DNA of 32,965 nucleotides from contig NZ_MLCO01000094.1 of the NCBI RefSeq assembly GCF_001982615.1, forward strand, positions 1 through 32,965, given 5' to 3'. Numbering within the stretch: the stretch's first letter is position 1; the number at the start of each line of letters is the position of its first letter. Both the position numbers and the translations under genes were made by a program. The DNA comes from Teichococcus deserti (GTDB lineage: Bacteria; Pseudomonadota; Alphaproteobacteria; Acetobacterales; Acetobacteraceae). Under the pieces are notes generated by a model that worked only from the letters and a program-made list of their open reading frames with translations, did not search any database and was not told where the DNA came from. This document shows, one piece after another, positions 7,568 to 15,457 of the stretch.

Positions 7568-8293
7568 ATGGCCGCAGGGGCTTTTTCGCTGCAGGGGCGG
7601 CGCGTGCTGGTGACCGGCGCCGCCGGCGGCATCGGCCGCGCCACGGTGCGGCTGGCGGTGGAACAGGGCGCGCAGGTGATCGCCGTGGACCTGGCCGCGG
7701 CGGGCGAGATCGCCGCCCGCTGCGGCCTGGCGGAAGCCGATTGCCAGCGCCTCGACACCAGCGACCGCGCGGCGGTCGAGGGCTTCGTCGCCGGCGCCGG
7801 GCGGATCGACGGGCTGGTCGACACCGCGGCGATCTGCCCGGCCGACGACTGGATGGCGCCCGACTGGGACGAGGCGTTGCAGCGGGTGCTGGCGGTCAAT
7901 GTCGGCGGGCCGATCAACCTGGCCCGCGCGCTGCTGCCGGCCATGGCGGCGCAGGGCGGCGGGCGGATGGTCTTCTGCGGCTCGATCGCCGGCTGGATGG
8001 GCGGCATCGTCTCCGGCCCGCACTACGCCTTTTCCAAGGGCGGGCTGCATGCCTTCATCCGCTGGCTGGCGCGCCGCGCGGCGCCGCAGGGCGTGCTGGT
8101 CAATGCCGTCGCCCCCGGGCCGGTGGAAACCGCGATGACCGAAGGCCGCGGCTACCGGCCGGAGAACTATCCGCTCGGCCGCATGGCGCAGCCGGAGGAG
8201 ATCGCGGCCACCGCCGTCTTCCTGCTGGGCCCCGGCGCCGGGTATGCCGCCGGCGCCGTCTTCGACATCAACGGCGCCACCCACTTCCGCTAG
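7568..8293 (+). CDS. Short-chain dehydrogenase/reductase (SDR), NAD-type
   Basis: A classical SDR of 241 residues with a Rossmann fold. It has the cofactor motif TGAAGGIG (16-23), Asp41 at the end of beta-strand 2 (which favours NAD), Asn111, Ser139, and Tyr153/Lys157 in HYAFSKGG. The usual NNAG motif after beta-strand 4 is changed to DTAA, which is uncommon but seen in the family. The start at 7568 was chosen because GGGAGGGG ends at a proper distance from it; the ATG at 7562 is too close to that site. The last codon overlaps the convergent SDR gene by four bases (CTAG). Substrate unknown; oxidation of a secondary alcohol is likely given the adjacent Baeyer-Villiger cluster. Confidence 0.85.
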   Translation: MAAGAFSLQGRRVLVTGAAGGIGRATVRLAVEQGAQVIAVDLAAAGEIAARCGLAEADCQRLDTSDRAAVEGFVAGAGRIDGLVDTAAICPADDWMAPDWDEALQRVLAVNVGGPINLARALLPAMAAQGGGRMVFCGSIAGWMGGIVSGPHYAFSKGGLHAFIRWLARRAAPQGVLVNAVAPGPVETAMTEGRGYRPENYPLGRMAQPEEIAATAVFLLGPGAGYAAGAVFDINGATHFR

Positions 8294-9075
8294 CGGGGCG
8301 CGCGCGGCCCTCCGTAAGTCGCCCAGTGGCCGGTCGCCAGCCAGCCGGCATCGACCGGCAGATCGATGCCGGTGATGGCGGAAGCGTCGTCGGACAGAAG
8401 AAAACCGACGGCCTTGGCGATTTCCGAGGCCTCGACCATGCGGCCCATGGCGGCGCCATCGGCCAGCTTGGCCGCGTCGCGCAGCCCCTTGTCGATGGCG
8501 GCCTGCAGCGGCGGGGTGGCGACGAAGCCGGGCGAGACCGCGTTCACCCGCAGCCCCGAGCGGCCCCATTCGCCGGCCAGGCACGCCGCCATATGCACCA
8601 CGGCCGCCTTGGTCGGCGCATAGGCATGCAGCGGCACGGCGCGGCTGGCGGTGATCGAGCCGGTCAGCACCATCGCCCCCCGCCCGCGCGGCGCCATCCG
8701 CCGCCCGGCGGCCAGGCAGGTGACATAGACGCCGCGCAGATTGACCGCGACGATGCGGTCGAACTCGTCCAGCGGCAGCTCCTCCGGCCGCGCGCCCGGC
8801 TGGATCAGCCCGGCATTGGCCATCACCGCCTCGATCGGGCCGAGCTCTTGCTCGACCTTGTCGAACACAGCCTCGACGGCATCGGCATCGGTGACGTCCA
8901 GCGTCACGGCCCGGGCGCCGAGACGTGCTGCGGCGGCCTCGGCGCGCGGCGCGTCGCGGTCGGCGATGACCACCTGCCAGTTGCGCTCGGCCAGCAGCTC
9001 GGCGGTGGCCAGCCCGATGCCGCTGGCGGCGCCGGTGACCAGGGCCAGCCGGCCCCTCCCCTCATCCCTCGTCAT
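8290..9075 (-). CDS. Short-chain dehydrogenase/reductase in the Baeyer-Villiger operon
   Basis: This 261-residue SDR has TGAASGIG (14-21), Asp39 (NAD preference), NAG at 87-89, Asn112, Ser140 and Tyr152/Lys156 in HAYAPTKAA, so the catalytic tetrad is complete. The start lies in the ATGA overlap with the stop of the esterase gene upstream, a sign of translational coupling, so it is the third gene of a BVMO-esterase-SDR operon. It probably interconverts an alcohol and the ketone that feeds the monooxygenase, or oxidises the alcohol released by the esterase. The end overlaps the convergent SDR by four bases. Confidence 0.87.
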   Translation of the reverse strand: MTRDEGRGRLALVTGAASGIGLATAELLAERNWQVVIADRDAPRAEAAAARLGARAVTLDVTDADAVEAVFDKVEQELGPIEAVMANAGLIQPGARPEELPLDEFDRIVAVNLRGVYVTCLAAGRRMAPRGRGAMVLTGSITASRAVPLHAYAPTKAAVVHMAACLAGEWGRSGLRVNAVSPGFVATPPLQAAIDKGLRDAAKLADGAAMGRMVEASEIAKAVGFLLSDDASAITGIDLPVDAGWLATGHWATYGGPRAPR

Positions 9076-10037
9076 TGGTCTTCCTGTCGTTCCCAGGCGG
9101 CGCGCAGAGTTGCGGCCGCGAGATCCAGCACCGCCGGCACCGCGCCGATCGCCTTGTCCATGGTCAGGATGGCATGCGCCTCGCCGGACAGATGCAGCGC
9201 GGTGACCTGCACGCCCTCGGCCTGCAGCCGGTCGCCGTAATCCAGCCCCTCGTCGCAAAGCGGGTCCTGGCCGCAGGTCAGCAGGAAGGCCGGGGGGGCG
9301 CCGGCCAGGCTCGGCGTCAGCAGCGGCGAGGCGCGCCAATCGCTGCGCTGCGCGGCATCCGGCAGGTAGTGGCCGATGAACCAGCGCATGGTGGCGCCGG
9401 TCAGCACCATGGCCTCGCTGGGGCGCGGATAGCGGTCGGCCGTCAGCCGCAGGTCCACGGCCGGATAGAGCAGCATCTGGAACGAGGAAGGCGGCGCGCT
9501 GCCGTCGCGGCCCATCAGCGCCAGGATGGCGGCCAGGTTGCCGCCGGCGCTGTCGCCGCCGACCGCGATGCGGGCTGCATCGATGTTCAGCGACGATGCC
9601 TGCGCCGCCAGCCAGCGCAGCGCGGCCAGGGCGTCGTCGAGCGCCGCCGGATAGGGATGCTCCGGCGCCAGGCGGTAATCCACCGCCAGCACCGCCGCCC
9701 CCAGCCGCTGCGCCAGGGCCCGGCACAGCGCGTCATGCGTGGCCAGGCTGCCGAGCACCCAGCCGCCGCCATGCAGGAACAGCAGGCAGGGCTGCGGCGC
9801 CTCCGACCGCCCGCCGCGATAGAGCCGCAGCGGGATGCGCCGGTCGGGAAGCTCGACGTCCAGGTCACGCACTTCCGGCAGGTCGACGCCCGGATGCTGC
9901 ATCAGCCGGCCGCGGGCGGCATGGGCCTCGCGCGCCGCCTCGGGGGTCAGCGCCTCGAAAGGCGGCGCGCCGCCCAGGCGGATGGCGGCCAGCAGGCGCT
10001 TCAGATCGGGGCTGATCCCCGTTTGTGTCCTCGGCAT
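9072..10037 (-). CDS. Alpha/beta hydrolase, HSL (class IV) esterase
   Basis: A 321-residue esterase of the hormone-sensitive-lipase family. The oxyanion motif HGGG is at 89-92, the nucleophile is Ser163 in GDSAGG, and the acid and base are probably Asp258 in GQDPLCD and His288 in GEAHAI. It also carries the family's YRLAPEHPYP motif. These enzymes cleave short-chain esters and lactones. Its gene follows the Baeyer-Villiger monooxygenase by 12 bp and overlaps the SDR start by four bases, so it very likely opens the ester or lactone made by that enzyme. No good ribosome site precedes the ATG, consistent with reinitiation after the upstream gene. Cytoplasmic: no signal peptide. Confidence 0.9.
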   Translation of the reverse strand: MPRTQTGISPDLKRLLAAIRLGGAPPFEALTPEAAREAHAARGRLMQHPGVDLPEVRDLDVELPDRRIPLRLYRGGRSEAPQPCLLFLHGGGWVLGSLATHDALCRALAQRLGAAVLAVDYRLAPEHPYPAALDDALAALRWLAAQASSLNIDAARIAVGGDSAGGNLAAILALMGRDGSAPPSSFQMLLYPAVDLRLTADRYPRPSEAMVLTGATMRWFIGHYLPDAAQRSDWRASPLLTPSLAGAPPAFLLTCGQDPLCDEGLDYGDRLQAEGVQVTALHLSGEAHAILTMDKAIGAVPAVLDLAAATLRAAWERQEDQ

Positions 10038-10049
10038 CAGGGCGGGATC

Positions 10050-11693
10050 TCAGGGCGTCAGGCGGAAGCCGTCATAGCCGCGCGCGGCGACCTCGGCGCA
10101 GATGCCGGCATAGCGCGCCATGCCGCCGGCATAGGGCATGAAGACGCGCGGCTTGCCCGGGACATTGGCGCCCAGATACCAGGAGGAATTGGCCTGGGGC
10201 AGCAGGGTCGCCGCCGCCGCCTCGTTGACATGGGCGACCCATTTCTCCGCGGCCTCCGGCTCGGCCTCGATGGTGGCGAGGCCGTTGTCGCGCAGATGGG
10301 TGATGCAGGCAGAAATCCAGTCGACATGCTGCTCGATGGCGACGGGCATGTTGGTCAGCACCGAGGGGCTGCCCGGCCCGGTGATGGTGAAAAGGTTGGG
10401 GAAGCCCGCCACCTGCAGCCCGAGATAGGTCACCGGCCCCGCCGCCCAGGCGTCTTTCAATTTGATCCCGTCGCGGCCTTCGATGTCGATGGCCAGCAGC
10501 GCGCCGGTCATGGCGTCGAAGCCCGTGGCGAAGACGATGACGTCCAGCGGGATCTTTCTGTCCGTTGTCTGGATGCCGTCCGGGGTGATCGCCTCGATCG
10601 GCGTCGCCTTGATGTCGACGAGATCGACATTCTCGCGGTTGAAGGTCTCGAAATAGAAACTGTCGATCGGCGGGCGCTTGGTGGCGAAAGGATGGTCGCG
10701 CGGCGTCAGCTTCTCCGCCGTCGCCGGGTCCTTCACCACCTCGCGGATCTTGCCCCGGATGAAGTCCGAGGCGGTGTCGTTGGCGGCGCGGTTGACCAGC
10801 AGGTCGCGGAAGATCGAGCGGAAGCGCAGCCCCCCCTGCTCCCAGCCGGCCTCGTAGCGGGCGCGGCGCTCCTCCTCGTCGAGGTCGAGCGGCGATTGCT
10901 GGCCGAAGACGAAAGGATGGCCGTTGGGCGCGGCGCGCGCCTGTTCGCGGATGGCGGCGTAATTCGCCTTCACCTCCCGGCGGAATTCCAGCGAGACCGG
11001 GCCGTTGCGCGCCGGGATGCTGTAATTGGCGGTGCGCTGGAAGACGGTCAGATGCGCCGCCTGGGCCGCGATCACCGGCGTCGCCTGGATGCCGGTGGAG
11101 CCGGTGCCGATCAGCCCCACCCGCTTGCCGGTGAAGTCGACGCCCTCGGCCGGCCAGCGCCCGGTATGCACCCATTGGCCCGCGAAGCTGTCCAGCCCCG
11201 GGATCGCCGGCACATTGGCCGAAGACAGGCAGCCGATGGCGGTGATCAGGTAGCGCGTGGACAGGGTCTCGCCGGACTGCGTCGTGACGTGCCAGAGGTT
11301 CTGCGCCGCGTCATAGCGGGCGGCGGCGACGCGGGTGTCGAAGCGGAAGCTGCGGCGCAGGTCGAATTTCTCGGCGACATGGCCGAGATAGCGGCGGATC
11401 TCGTGATGCTCGGGATAGCGCTCGCTCCAGTCCCATTCCTGCTGCAGCTCGTCGGAAAAGGAGAAGCTGTAGTAGTAGCTTTCAGAATCGCAGCGCGCCC
11501 CGGGATAGCGGTTCCAGTACCAGGTGCCGCCGACATCGCTGCCGGCCTCCAGCCCCTGCACCGAAAGCCCGAGGCCGTCGCGCAGCTTGTGCATCTGGTA
11601 GAGCCCGGCGAAGCCGGCGCCGATGATGATGGCGTCGAAGGCGGCGCCCGGCAGCGTCGCCGGCGCAGCATCGGATTTCATGGCGGTGGACAT
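10050..11693 (-). CDS. FAD-dependent Baeyer-Villiger monooxygenase
   Basis: A class B flavin monooxygenase of 547 residues that inserts oxygen next to a carbonyl, turning ketones into esters or cyclic ketones into lactones using NADPH. FAD-binding GAGFAG is at 25-30, followed by the GGTWYWNRYPGARCD segment typical of cyclohexanone monooxygenases. The Baeyer-Villiger fingerprint FAGQWVHTGRWP occupies 170-181, and the NADPH Rossmann motif GTGSTG is at 196-201. VFATGFDAMTG follows in the C-terminal part. The start at 11693 has AGGGAG 8 nt upstream and gives the normal length. It heads an operon with an esterase and an SDR and is divergent from a LysR gene that probably controls it. The natural ketone is not predictable. 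Confidence 0.93.
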   Translation of the reverse strand: MSTAMKSDAAPATLPGAAFDAIIIGAGFAGLYQMHKLRDGLGLSVQGLEAGSDVGGTWYWNRYPGARCDSESYYYSFSFSDELQQEWDWSERYPEHHEIRRYLGHVAEKFDLRRSFRFDTRVAAARYDAAQNLWHVTTQSGETLSTRYLITAIGCLSSANVPAIPGLDSFAGQWVHTGRWPAEGVDFTGKRVGLIGTGSTGIQATPVIAAQAAHLTVFQRTANYSIPARNGPVSLEFRREVKANYAAIREQARAAPNGHPFVFGQQSPLDLDEEERRARYEAGWEQGGLRFRSIFRDLLVNRAANDTASDFIRGKIREVVKDPATAEKLTPRDHPFATKRPPIDSFYFETFNRENVDLVDIKATPIEAITPDGIQTTDRKIPLDVIVFATGFDAMTGALLAIDIEGRDGIKLKDAWAAGPVTYLGLQVAGFPNLFTITGPGSPSVLTNMPVAIEQHVDWISACITHLRDNGLATIEAEPEAAEKWVAHVNEAAAATLLPQANSSWYLGANVPGKPRVFMPYAGGMARYAGICAEVAARGYDGFRLTP

Positions 11694-11794
11694 GGCGGCG
11701 CTCCCTGGACGATGCGGCCGCTCTGGCGGGGCCACTTGGCTGGAAGGCTAGGAGCGGCGCCGCGAGCCGACAATTTCCAAAAGCGCCAAACTGG

Positions 11795-11811
11795 TGTGAA
11801 GATCCGTCACA
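11795..11811. promoter_or_regulatory. LysR-type operator between BVMO operon and lysR
   Basis: TGTGA-N7-TCACA is a perfect interrupted palindrome that contains the T-N11-A pattern of LysR binding sites (T11797 to A11809). It lies in the 135-bp divergent gap, 17 bp ahead of the LysR start and about 100 bp from the BVMO start. That is the standard position for autoregulation plus activation of the divergent operon. Confidence 0.65.
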
Positions 11812-11828
11812 ATCAGGGGGGCGGCGGG

Positions 11829-12725
11829 ATGGACCGGCTGGCGGAAATGCGCGTCTTCGTCCGCGCGGTGGAGGATGGCGGCTTCTCGGCCGCCGGAAGA
11901 GCGCTGTCGCTGACGCCGTCGGCCGTGTCGAAGCTGGTGGCGCGGCTGGAGAACCGGCTGGGCGTTGTCTTGTTCAATCGCTCGCTGCGGAGCCTGGCCC
12001 TGACGCCGGAGGGCGAGGCTTTCTATCCCGCTGCGCTGCAGGCCCTGGCCGCGGTGGAGGAAGCCGAGGCGCGCGCCCAGGGCGGACGACTGACCGGCGA
12101 GGTGCTGCGCATCCGCTCGGTGCCGACGTTTGCCATCCATCTGCTGGCGCCGCTGGTGCCGGAATTCCGCCGGCAGCATCCCGGGCTGCGGCTGGAATTC
12201 GTGCTCGGCAACGAGCCGGGCAATCTGCTGGAGGGCGGCGTGGATCTCGCCATCTCGATCGGCGAGCTGCCGGACAGTTCCCTGGTCGCGCGGCGGGTGA
12301 CGACGATGCGCTGGATCATCTGCGCATCCCCCCGCTATCTCGCCGAGCATGGGACGCCGAAAACCCCGGCCGAGCTCGCCGAGCATGAATGCCTGAACTT
12401 CAACAAGCGGATGCCCTGGAGCACCTGGAGCTTCCGCGGGGCCGACCACTCCGTCAGCCGCATCCCGGCACGCGGCGGCGTGACGGCCAATCAGGGGCAG
12501 ATGCTGATGGCGCTGGCGGTCGCCGGCGTCGGCATTGCGCGGCTGGCCGATTTCCAGATCCGCGAGGCTCTTTCAGAAGGGAAATTGGTGCGGCTGTTCC
12601 CGGAGCAGGAGCCGCGGATGGAGGAGGCGATCTATGCCGTCCACCAGGGCCGCCGCCACCCCAGCCCGCGCCTGCGCTTCTTCCTGGATTTCCTCGAAGA
12701 GGAATTCTCGCGAAGACCGGGGTGA
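11829..12725 (+). CDS. LysR family regulator of the Baeyer-Villiger operon
   Basis: A 298-residue LysR-type regulator. The N-terminal winged helix-turn-helix reads FSAAGRALSLTPSAVSKLVARLE followed by LGVVLFNRSLRSLALT (partial motifs given), and the rest is a periplasmic-binding-like effector domain. The sequence style (RMRVFVRAVEDGGFSAAG-like start, LNFNKR and WSF segments) fits the CrgA/DhcR branch. The ATG at 11829 follows a G-rich ribosome site. It is transcribed away from the monooxygenase operon across a gap with a LysR-type palindrome, so ketone-responsive control of that operon is the natural inference. The end overlaps a hairpin shared with ilvE. Confidence 0.9.
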   Translation: MDRLAEMRVFVRAVEDGGFSAAGRALSLTPSAVSKLVARLENRLGVVLFNRSLRSLALTPEGEAFYPAALQALAAVEEAEARAQGGRLTGEVLRIRSVPTFAIHLLAPLVPEFRRQHPGLRLEFVLGNEPGNLLEGGVDLAISIGELPDSSLVARRVTTMRWIICASPRYLAEHGTPKTPAELAEHECLNFNKRMPWSTWSFRGADHSVSRIPARGGVTANQGQMLMALAVAGVGIARLADFQIREALSEGKLVRLFPEQEPRMEEAIYAVHQGRRHPSPRLRFFLDFLEEEFSRRPG

Positions 12726-12756
12726 GGGGAATGGCGGGAACCGCCCTCCCCTCACC
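12721..12756. terminator. Bidirectional hairpin between lysR and ilvE
   Basis: An outer 10-bp perfect stem, GGTGAGGGGA/TCCCCTCACC, encloses an inner GGCGG-GAA-CCGCC hairpin. It begins in the last codons of lysR and ends 11 bp before the ilvE stop. Neither side has a T-run, but its size and place between convergent genes suggest transcription termination or RNA end protection. Confidence 0.65.
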
Positions 12757-12767
12757 CGGGGAAGAAA

Positions 12768-13865
12768 TCAGGCCTCGGTCAGGGCCGGGACGGTGCTGGT
12801 CCAGCCGTGGCGGTCCTCGGCGGCGCCATACTGGATGCCGACGATCGCGTCATAAAGCTTCTGCGTCAGCATGCCGGTATGGCCATTGCCGATGCTGATC
12901 TTCTCGCCCTTGTAGCCGAGCTCGCCCACCGGCGAGACCACCGCCGCGGTGCCCGTGCCCCACATCTCGCGCAAGCTTCCGTCGCGGCCGGCCTGCATCA
13001 CCTCGTCGATGCTGATGCGGCGCTCGGAGACCGTCAGGCCCCAGTCGCGCAGCAGCGTCAGGATCGAGTTGCGGGTGACGCCGTCCAGGATGGTGCCGGC
13101 CAGCGGCGGGGTGATCACCTCGTCGCCGATCTGCATCATGATGTTCATGGTGCCGACCTCGTCGATGTACTTGCGCTCGACGCCGTCCAGCCAGAGGACC
13201 TGGGTGTAGCCGGCGCGCTCGGCCTCCTGCTGGGCGGAGAGGGAGGCCGCGTAGTTGGCGGCGGTCTTCGCCTCGCCCAACCCGCCCTGCACCGCGCGGA
13301 CATGGTTGTCGGTCGCCAGGATGCGGACCGGCTTGACGCCTTCCTTGTAGTAGGCGCCGACCGGCGAGCAGATGACGAAATAGGTGTAGCTGTGCGCCGG
13401 ATGCACACCGAGCATGACGTCGGTCGCGATGACGGTCGGACGGATGTAGAGCGACGTGCCCTGGGTGGAGGGGACCCATTCATGGTCGACGCCGACGATC
13501 GCCTCGAAGGAGCGGCGCACCAGCCCGGGATCCATCTCGGGAATGCACAGCGCGCGGGCCGACTTGTTCAGCCGCTCGGCATGGCGCTGGGCGCGGAACA
13601 GGCGGATCTGGCCGTCCCGGCCGCGGAAGGCCTTCAACCCGTCGAAGATCGCCTGGCCGTAATGCAGCACGGAGGTCGCCGGATCCATCGACAGCGGCGC
13701 GTAGGGGACGACGCGCGGGTCATGCCAGCCCTTCCCCTCGACATAGTTCATGACGAACATGTGGTCGGTGAAGACCTTGCCGAAAGACAGCGAGGCATCC
13801 GCCGGGCGCGGCTGCGGCGTCCGGGTGCGGGTCACGCTGATCGGGGTCTGGCTGGTCGAGCTCAT
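12768..13865 (-). CDS. ilvE: Branched-chain amino acid aminotransferase
   Basis: IlvE transfers the amino group between glutamate and the keto acids of valine, leucine and isoleucine. The 365-residue protein is a class IV PLP enzyme of the longer (class II) type. Visible signatures are ATSVLHYGQAIFDGLKAFR, SLYIRPTVIATD, GGLGEAKTAANYAASL with the PLP lysine at 200, DEVGTMNIM and WGTGTAAVVSPVG. Length and motifs are complete. A weak TTGACG promoter element lies about 75 bp upstream; there is no clear ribosome site. It borders the replication origin directly, so a core metabolic gene is physically fixed to this replicon's origin. Confidence 0.93.
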   Translation of the reverse strand: MSSTSQTPISVTRTRTPQPRPADASLSFGKVFTDHMFVMNYVEGKGWHDPRVVPYAPLSMDPATSVLHYGQAIFDGLKAFRGRDGQIRLFRAQRHAERLNKSARALCIPEMDPGLVRRSFEAIVGVDHEWVPSTQGTSLYIRPTVIATDVMLGVHPAHSYTYFVICSPVGAYYKEGVKPVRILATDNHVRAVQGGLGEAKTAANYAASLSAQQEAERAGYTQVLWLDGVERKYIDEVGTMNIMMQIGDEVITPPLAGTILDGVTRNSILTLLRDWGLTVSERRISIDEVMQAGRDGSLREMWGTGTAAVVSPVGELGYKGEKISIGNGHTGMLTQKLYDAIVGIQYGAAEDRHGWTSTVPALTEA

Positions 13866-13915
13866 GGGGCCGGTGTCCGCAGTTTTGTTGCGCGTCGAGG
13901 CAGTCTATCGCAATG

Positions 13916-13944
13916 GCCGTACGATTCCGCTCCCCGTTCGTCAA
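13916..13944 (-). promoter_or_regulatory. Possible ilvE promoter
   Basis: On the minus strand TTGACG (13939-13944) is followed after 17 bp by TACGGC (13916-13921). The -35 box is good, the -10 box poor. The position, about 50 bp before the ilvE start, is plausible. Confidence 0.3.
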
Positions 13945-14195
13945 CATTCCACCTATGCGCCCTGGTTCTGATAGGTCAGCGCATCTGCCCGATCTTGGCG
14001 ACGTTGGGTCTGGGGACTCTGGCGGGGAGTCGCGTTGTTTCGAATCGATGACGAATCCACTCTCGTCTGCGAGTCGGCGCGCAAAGGGCTGATTCCAGGC
14101 GCCGCGCGCGACTCCGCAGGCTTCGCCATCGATGAGGACTCTGGCGGGAGAGGCGGCCAGCGAGTCGGACGATTCGTGCCAAGCCGCTGAAAACC

Positions 14196-14204
14196 TTGTC
14201 CACA
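14196..14204 (+). promoter_or_regulatory. DnaA box in the origin
   Basis: TTGTCCACA differs from the consensus TTATCCACA at one base and lies between the second and third iterons, where host DnaA would help RepA open the origin. Confidence 0.65.
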
Positions 14205-14308
14205 GCGCGTCCGAGGACTGTGGCGGTGGTTTCAGGGACTTTGGCGGGCCGGACGTCTCGGCTTTGCTGGGAGTCGCGGCGTCCGTCCCGAGGACTATTG
14301 CGGGACAG

Positions 14309-14340
14309 ACTAGTATTAGAATCACTACTAATCCTCTAGT
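14309..14340. other. AT-rich dyad, probable unwinding element
   Basis: This is one of the few AT-rich stretches of the window and has nested dyad symmetry. ACTAG (14309-14313) pairs with CTAGT (14336-14340), and ATTAG (14315-14319) pairs with CTAAT (14328-14332). It sits between the fifth iteron and the inverted sixth iteron, the expected position of a DNA unwinding element. Confidence 0.6.
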
Positions 14341-14441
14341 AGCCTTCCCGCCAAAGTCCTCGGCGACAAGCGTCTCAAAATGTTCCATTCTCCGGGACGC
14401 CTCGATGGTTGGTCGCCAGCGAGCCCTGAAGGAGAGATGCC

Positions 14442-15410
14442 GTGGCCGAAGTCCATGCGATGCTGGAAGCCCATGGCCGCCAAGGGGTCCTGAAACTCGA
14501 TTTCGACCGCCGTGTCGTCGATGCCGCCGCCGATTACCTGGGCGACGAAGATGGCGGCATCGGCTTCATCTATTCCGGCTGGGCCCAGGCTGCCCTGCCC
14601 CACAAGCGCCTGGCCGACGATGCACCCTGGCAGGTGCGCACCGACCGCGTCAGCCTGCTGGTGGAGCCCGGCCGCAAGACCCGCGCCGATGGCAGCCTGG
14701 AATGGATCGGCGTGCCCTATGGCAGCCGGGCGCGGCTGATCATGCTGTACCTGCAGTCGGAAGCGATCCGCACCAATTCGCGCGAAATCGAGCTTGGCCG
14801 CAGCCTGCGGGCCTGGCTGGGGCGGATGGGCATCTCGCCGGGTGGCAAGTCGATCAAGGATGTGCGCGAGCAGGCCGAGCGCATCACCCGCTGCCGCCTG
14901 ACCTTCGAAGTGCAGCAGGCCGGCCGATCGGCCCTGGTGCAGCAGCTGATCGTCGACAAGGCGCTGTTCACCGAGGATGGGGACTCTGGCGGGAGCCAGT
15001 TCCTGGAGCGGACCAAGCTGTCGGAGACCTTCTTCGACCAGCTGCGCCGCCACCCCGTCCCCATCGAGGAATCGGCAATCCGCGCGATCAACCGGCATTC
15101 CATGGCGCTGGATATCTATTGCTGGCTCGCCTACCGGCTGCATGTGCTGCCCAGCCCGCTGCAGGTCTCCTGGAAGGCGCTGCACGCCCAGTTCGGCACC
15201 GGCATCCGCCGCCTGGACCATTTCCGCGAGACCTTCACCGAGCAGCTGGCACTGGCGACCGCGGTCTACCCGGCAGCGCAGATCGAGATCAAGCCGATGG
15301 GGCTGGTGCTCTCCCCTTCCGCGCCCCCGGTCGCCGCACGCAAGACGGTGGTGGCCTTCCCCGGTGAGCTGATGGCTTCCCGCCGGAGTCCCCAGAAGCA
15401 GGCTGGCTGA
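14442..15410 (+). CDS. repA: Plasmid replication initiator RepA (RepA_C-like)
   Basis: A 322-residue initiator resembling RepA_C-type plasmid proteins. Segments such as FIYSGWAQAALPHKR, WQVRTDRVSLLVEPG, the conserved IGVPYGSRARLIMLYLQSEA region and SRAIRINRHSMALDIYCWLAYRL-like helices (here INRHSMALDIYCWLAYRL) are typical of these winged-helix initiators. The start is GTG at 14442, supported by AAGGAGA 6 nt upstream; the nearby ATG at 14437 is in another frame. The gene follows six iterons directly and carries two more iteron copies within its own coding sequence (14979 and 15378). It is convergent with the partition operon. Family assignment is good; I cannot name the incompatibility group. 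Confidence 0.88.
   Translation: MAEVHAMLEAHGRQGVLKLDFDRRVVDAAADYLGDEDGGIGFIYSGWAQAALPHKRLADDAPWQVRTDRVSLLVEPGRKTRADGSLEWIGVPYGSRARLIMLYLQSEAIRTNSREIELGRSLRAWLGRMGISPGGKSIKDVREQAERITRCRLTFEVQQAGRSALVQQLIVDKALFTEDGDSGGSQFLERTKLSETFFDQLRRHPVPIEESAIRAINRHSMALDIYCWLAYRLHVLPSPLQVSWKALHAQFGTGIRRLDHFRETFTEQLALATAVYPAAQIEIKPMGLVLSPSAPPVAARKTVVAFPGELMASRRSPQKQAG
14979..14994 (+). repeat. Iteron copy inside repA
   Basis: GGGGACTCTGGCGGGA is identical over its 16 bases to the iteron consensus and almost identical to the origin copy at 14012. In repA it encodes the DGDSGGS segment, a probable surface loop, so the protein appears to tolerate an embedded DNA site. Confidence 0.75.
15378..15393 (-). repeat. 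Iteron copy at the 3' end of repA
   Basis: On the minus strand it reads GGGGACTCCGGCGGGA, one base from the consensus. It is inside the last codons of repA (SRRSPQKQAG). Confidence 0.72.
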
Positions 15411-15428
15411 CCGCAGGGGAGCCCCCTC

Positions 15429-15444
15429 CCCCGCCAGAGTCCTC
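15429..15444 (-). repeat. Iteron copy between repA and the partition operon
   Basis: On the minus strand it reads GAGGACTCTGGCGGGG, matching the consensus, in the 47-bp gap between the convergent repA and partition-partner genes. It could bind RepA or serve as a centromere-like site. Confidence 0.75.
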
Positions 15445-15457
15445 AAGGCGTCCTTCG

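Larger units (their letters stand above)
14012..14361 (+). other. Iteron-type origin of replication
   Basis: Six copies of a 16-bp iteron with consensus GRGGACTnTGGCGGGN lie just upstream of repA. Five are on the plus strand, starting at 14012, 14134, 14213, 14234 and 14290, and one is inverted at 14346-14361. Spacing is irregular except for the pair at 14213/14234 (21 bp, two helical turns). A DnaA box and an AT-rich dyad lie within the array. The array, the adjacent initiator gene and the partition genes together form a standard theta-replicating plasmid origin. RepA would bind the iterons both to start replication and, in excess, to limit copy number. Iteron-controlled repA transcription is likely, since the inverted copy is 80 bp from the start codon. 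Confidence 0.87.

Noticed and set aside
6433-9240. A 935-codon plus-strand open frame
   Set aside because: Antisense to purC and the SDR genes, with a Gly/Arg/Ala-rich low-complexity translation and no ribosome site. The recognisable proteins on the other frames account for the DNA.
11720-11731. A further iteron half-site, CTCTGGCGGGG, near the BVMO start
   Set aside because: Only the right half of the iteron matches (12 of 16 overall), which is within reach of chance in DNA this rich in G and C.
9075-12725. A single plus-strand open frame of 1216 codons
   Set aside because: Only its last 298 codons (from 11829) are the LysR gene. The earlier part is the antisense of the SDR, esterase and BVMO genes; its translation is Arg/Gly/Gln-rich and low in complexity, as expected for GC-rich antisense.
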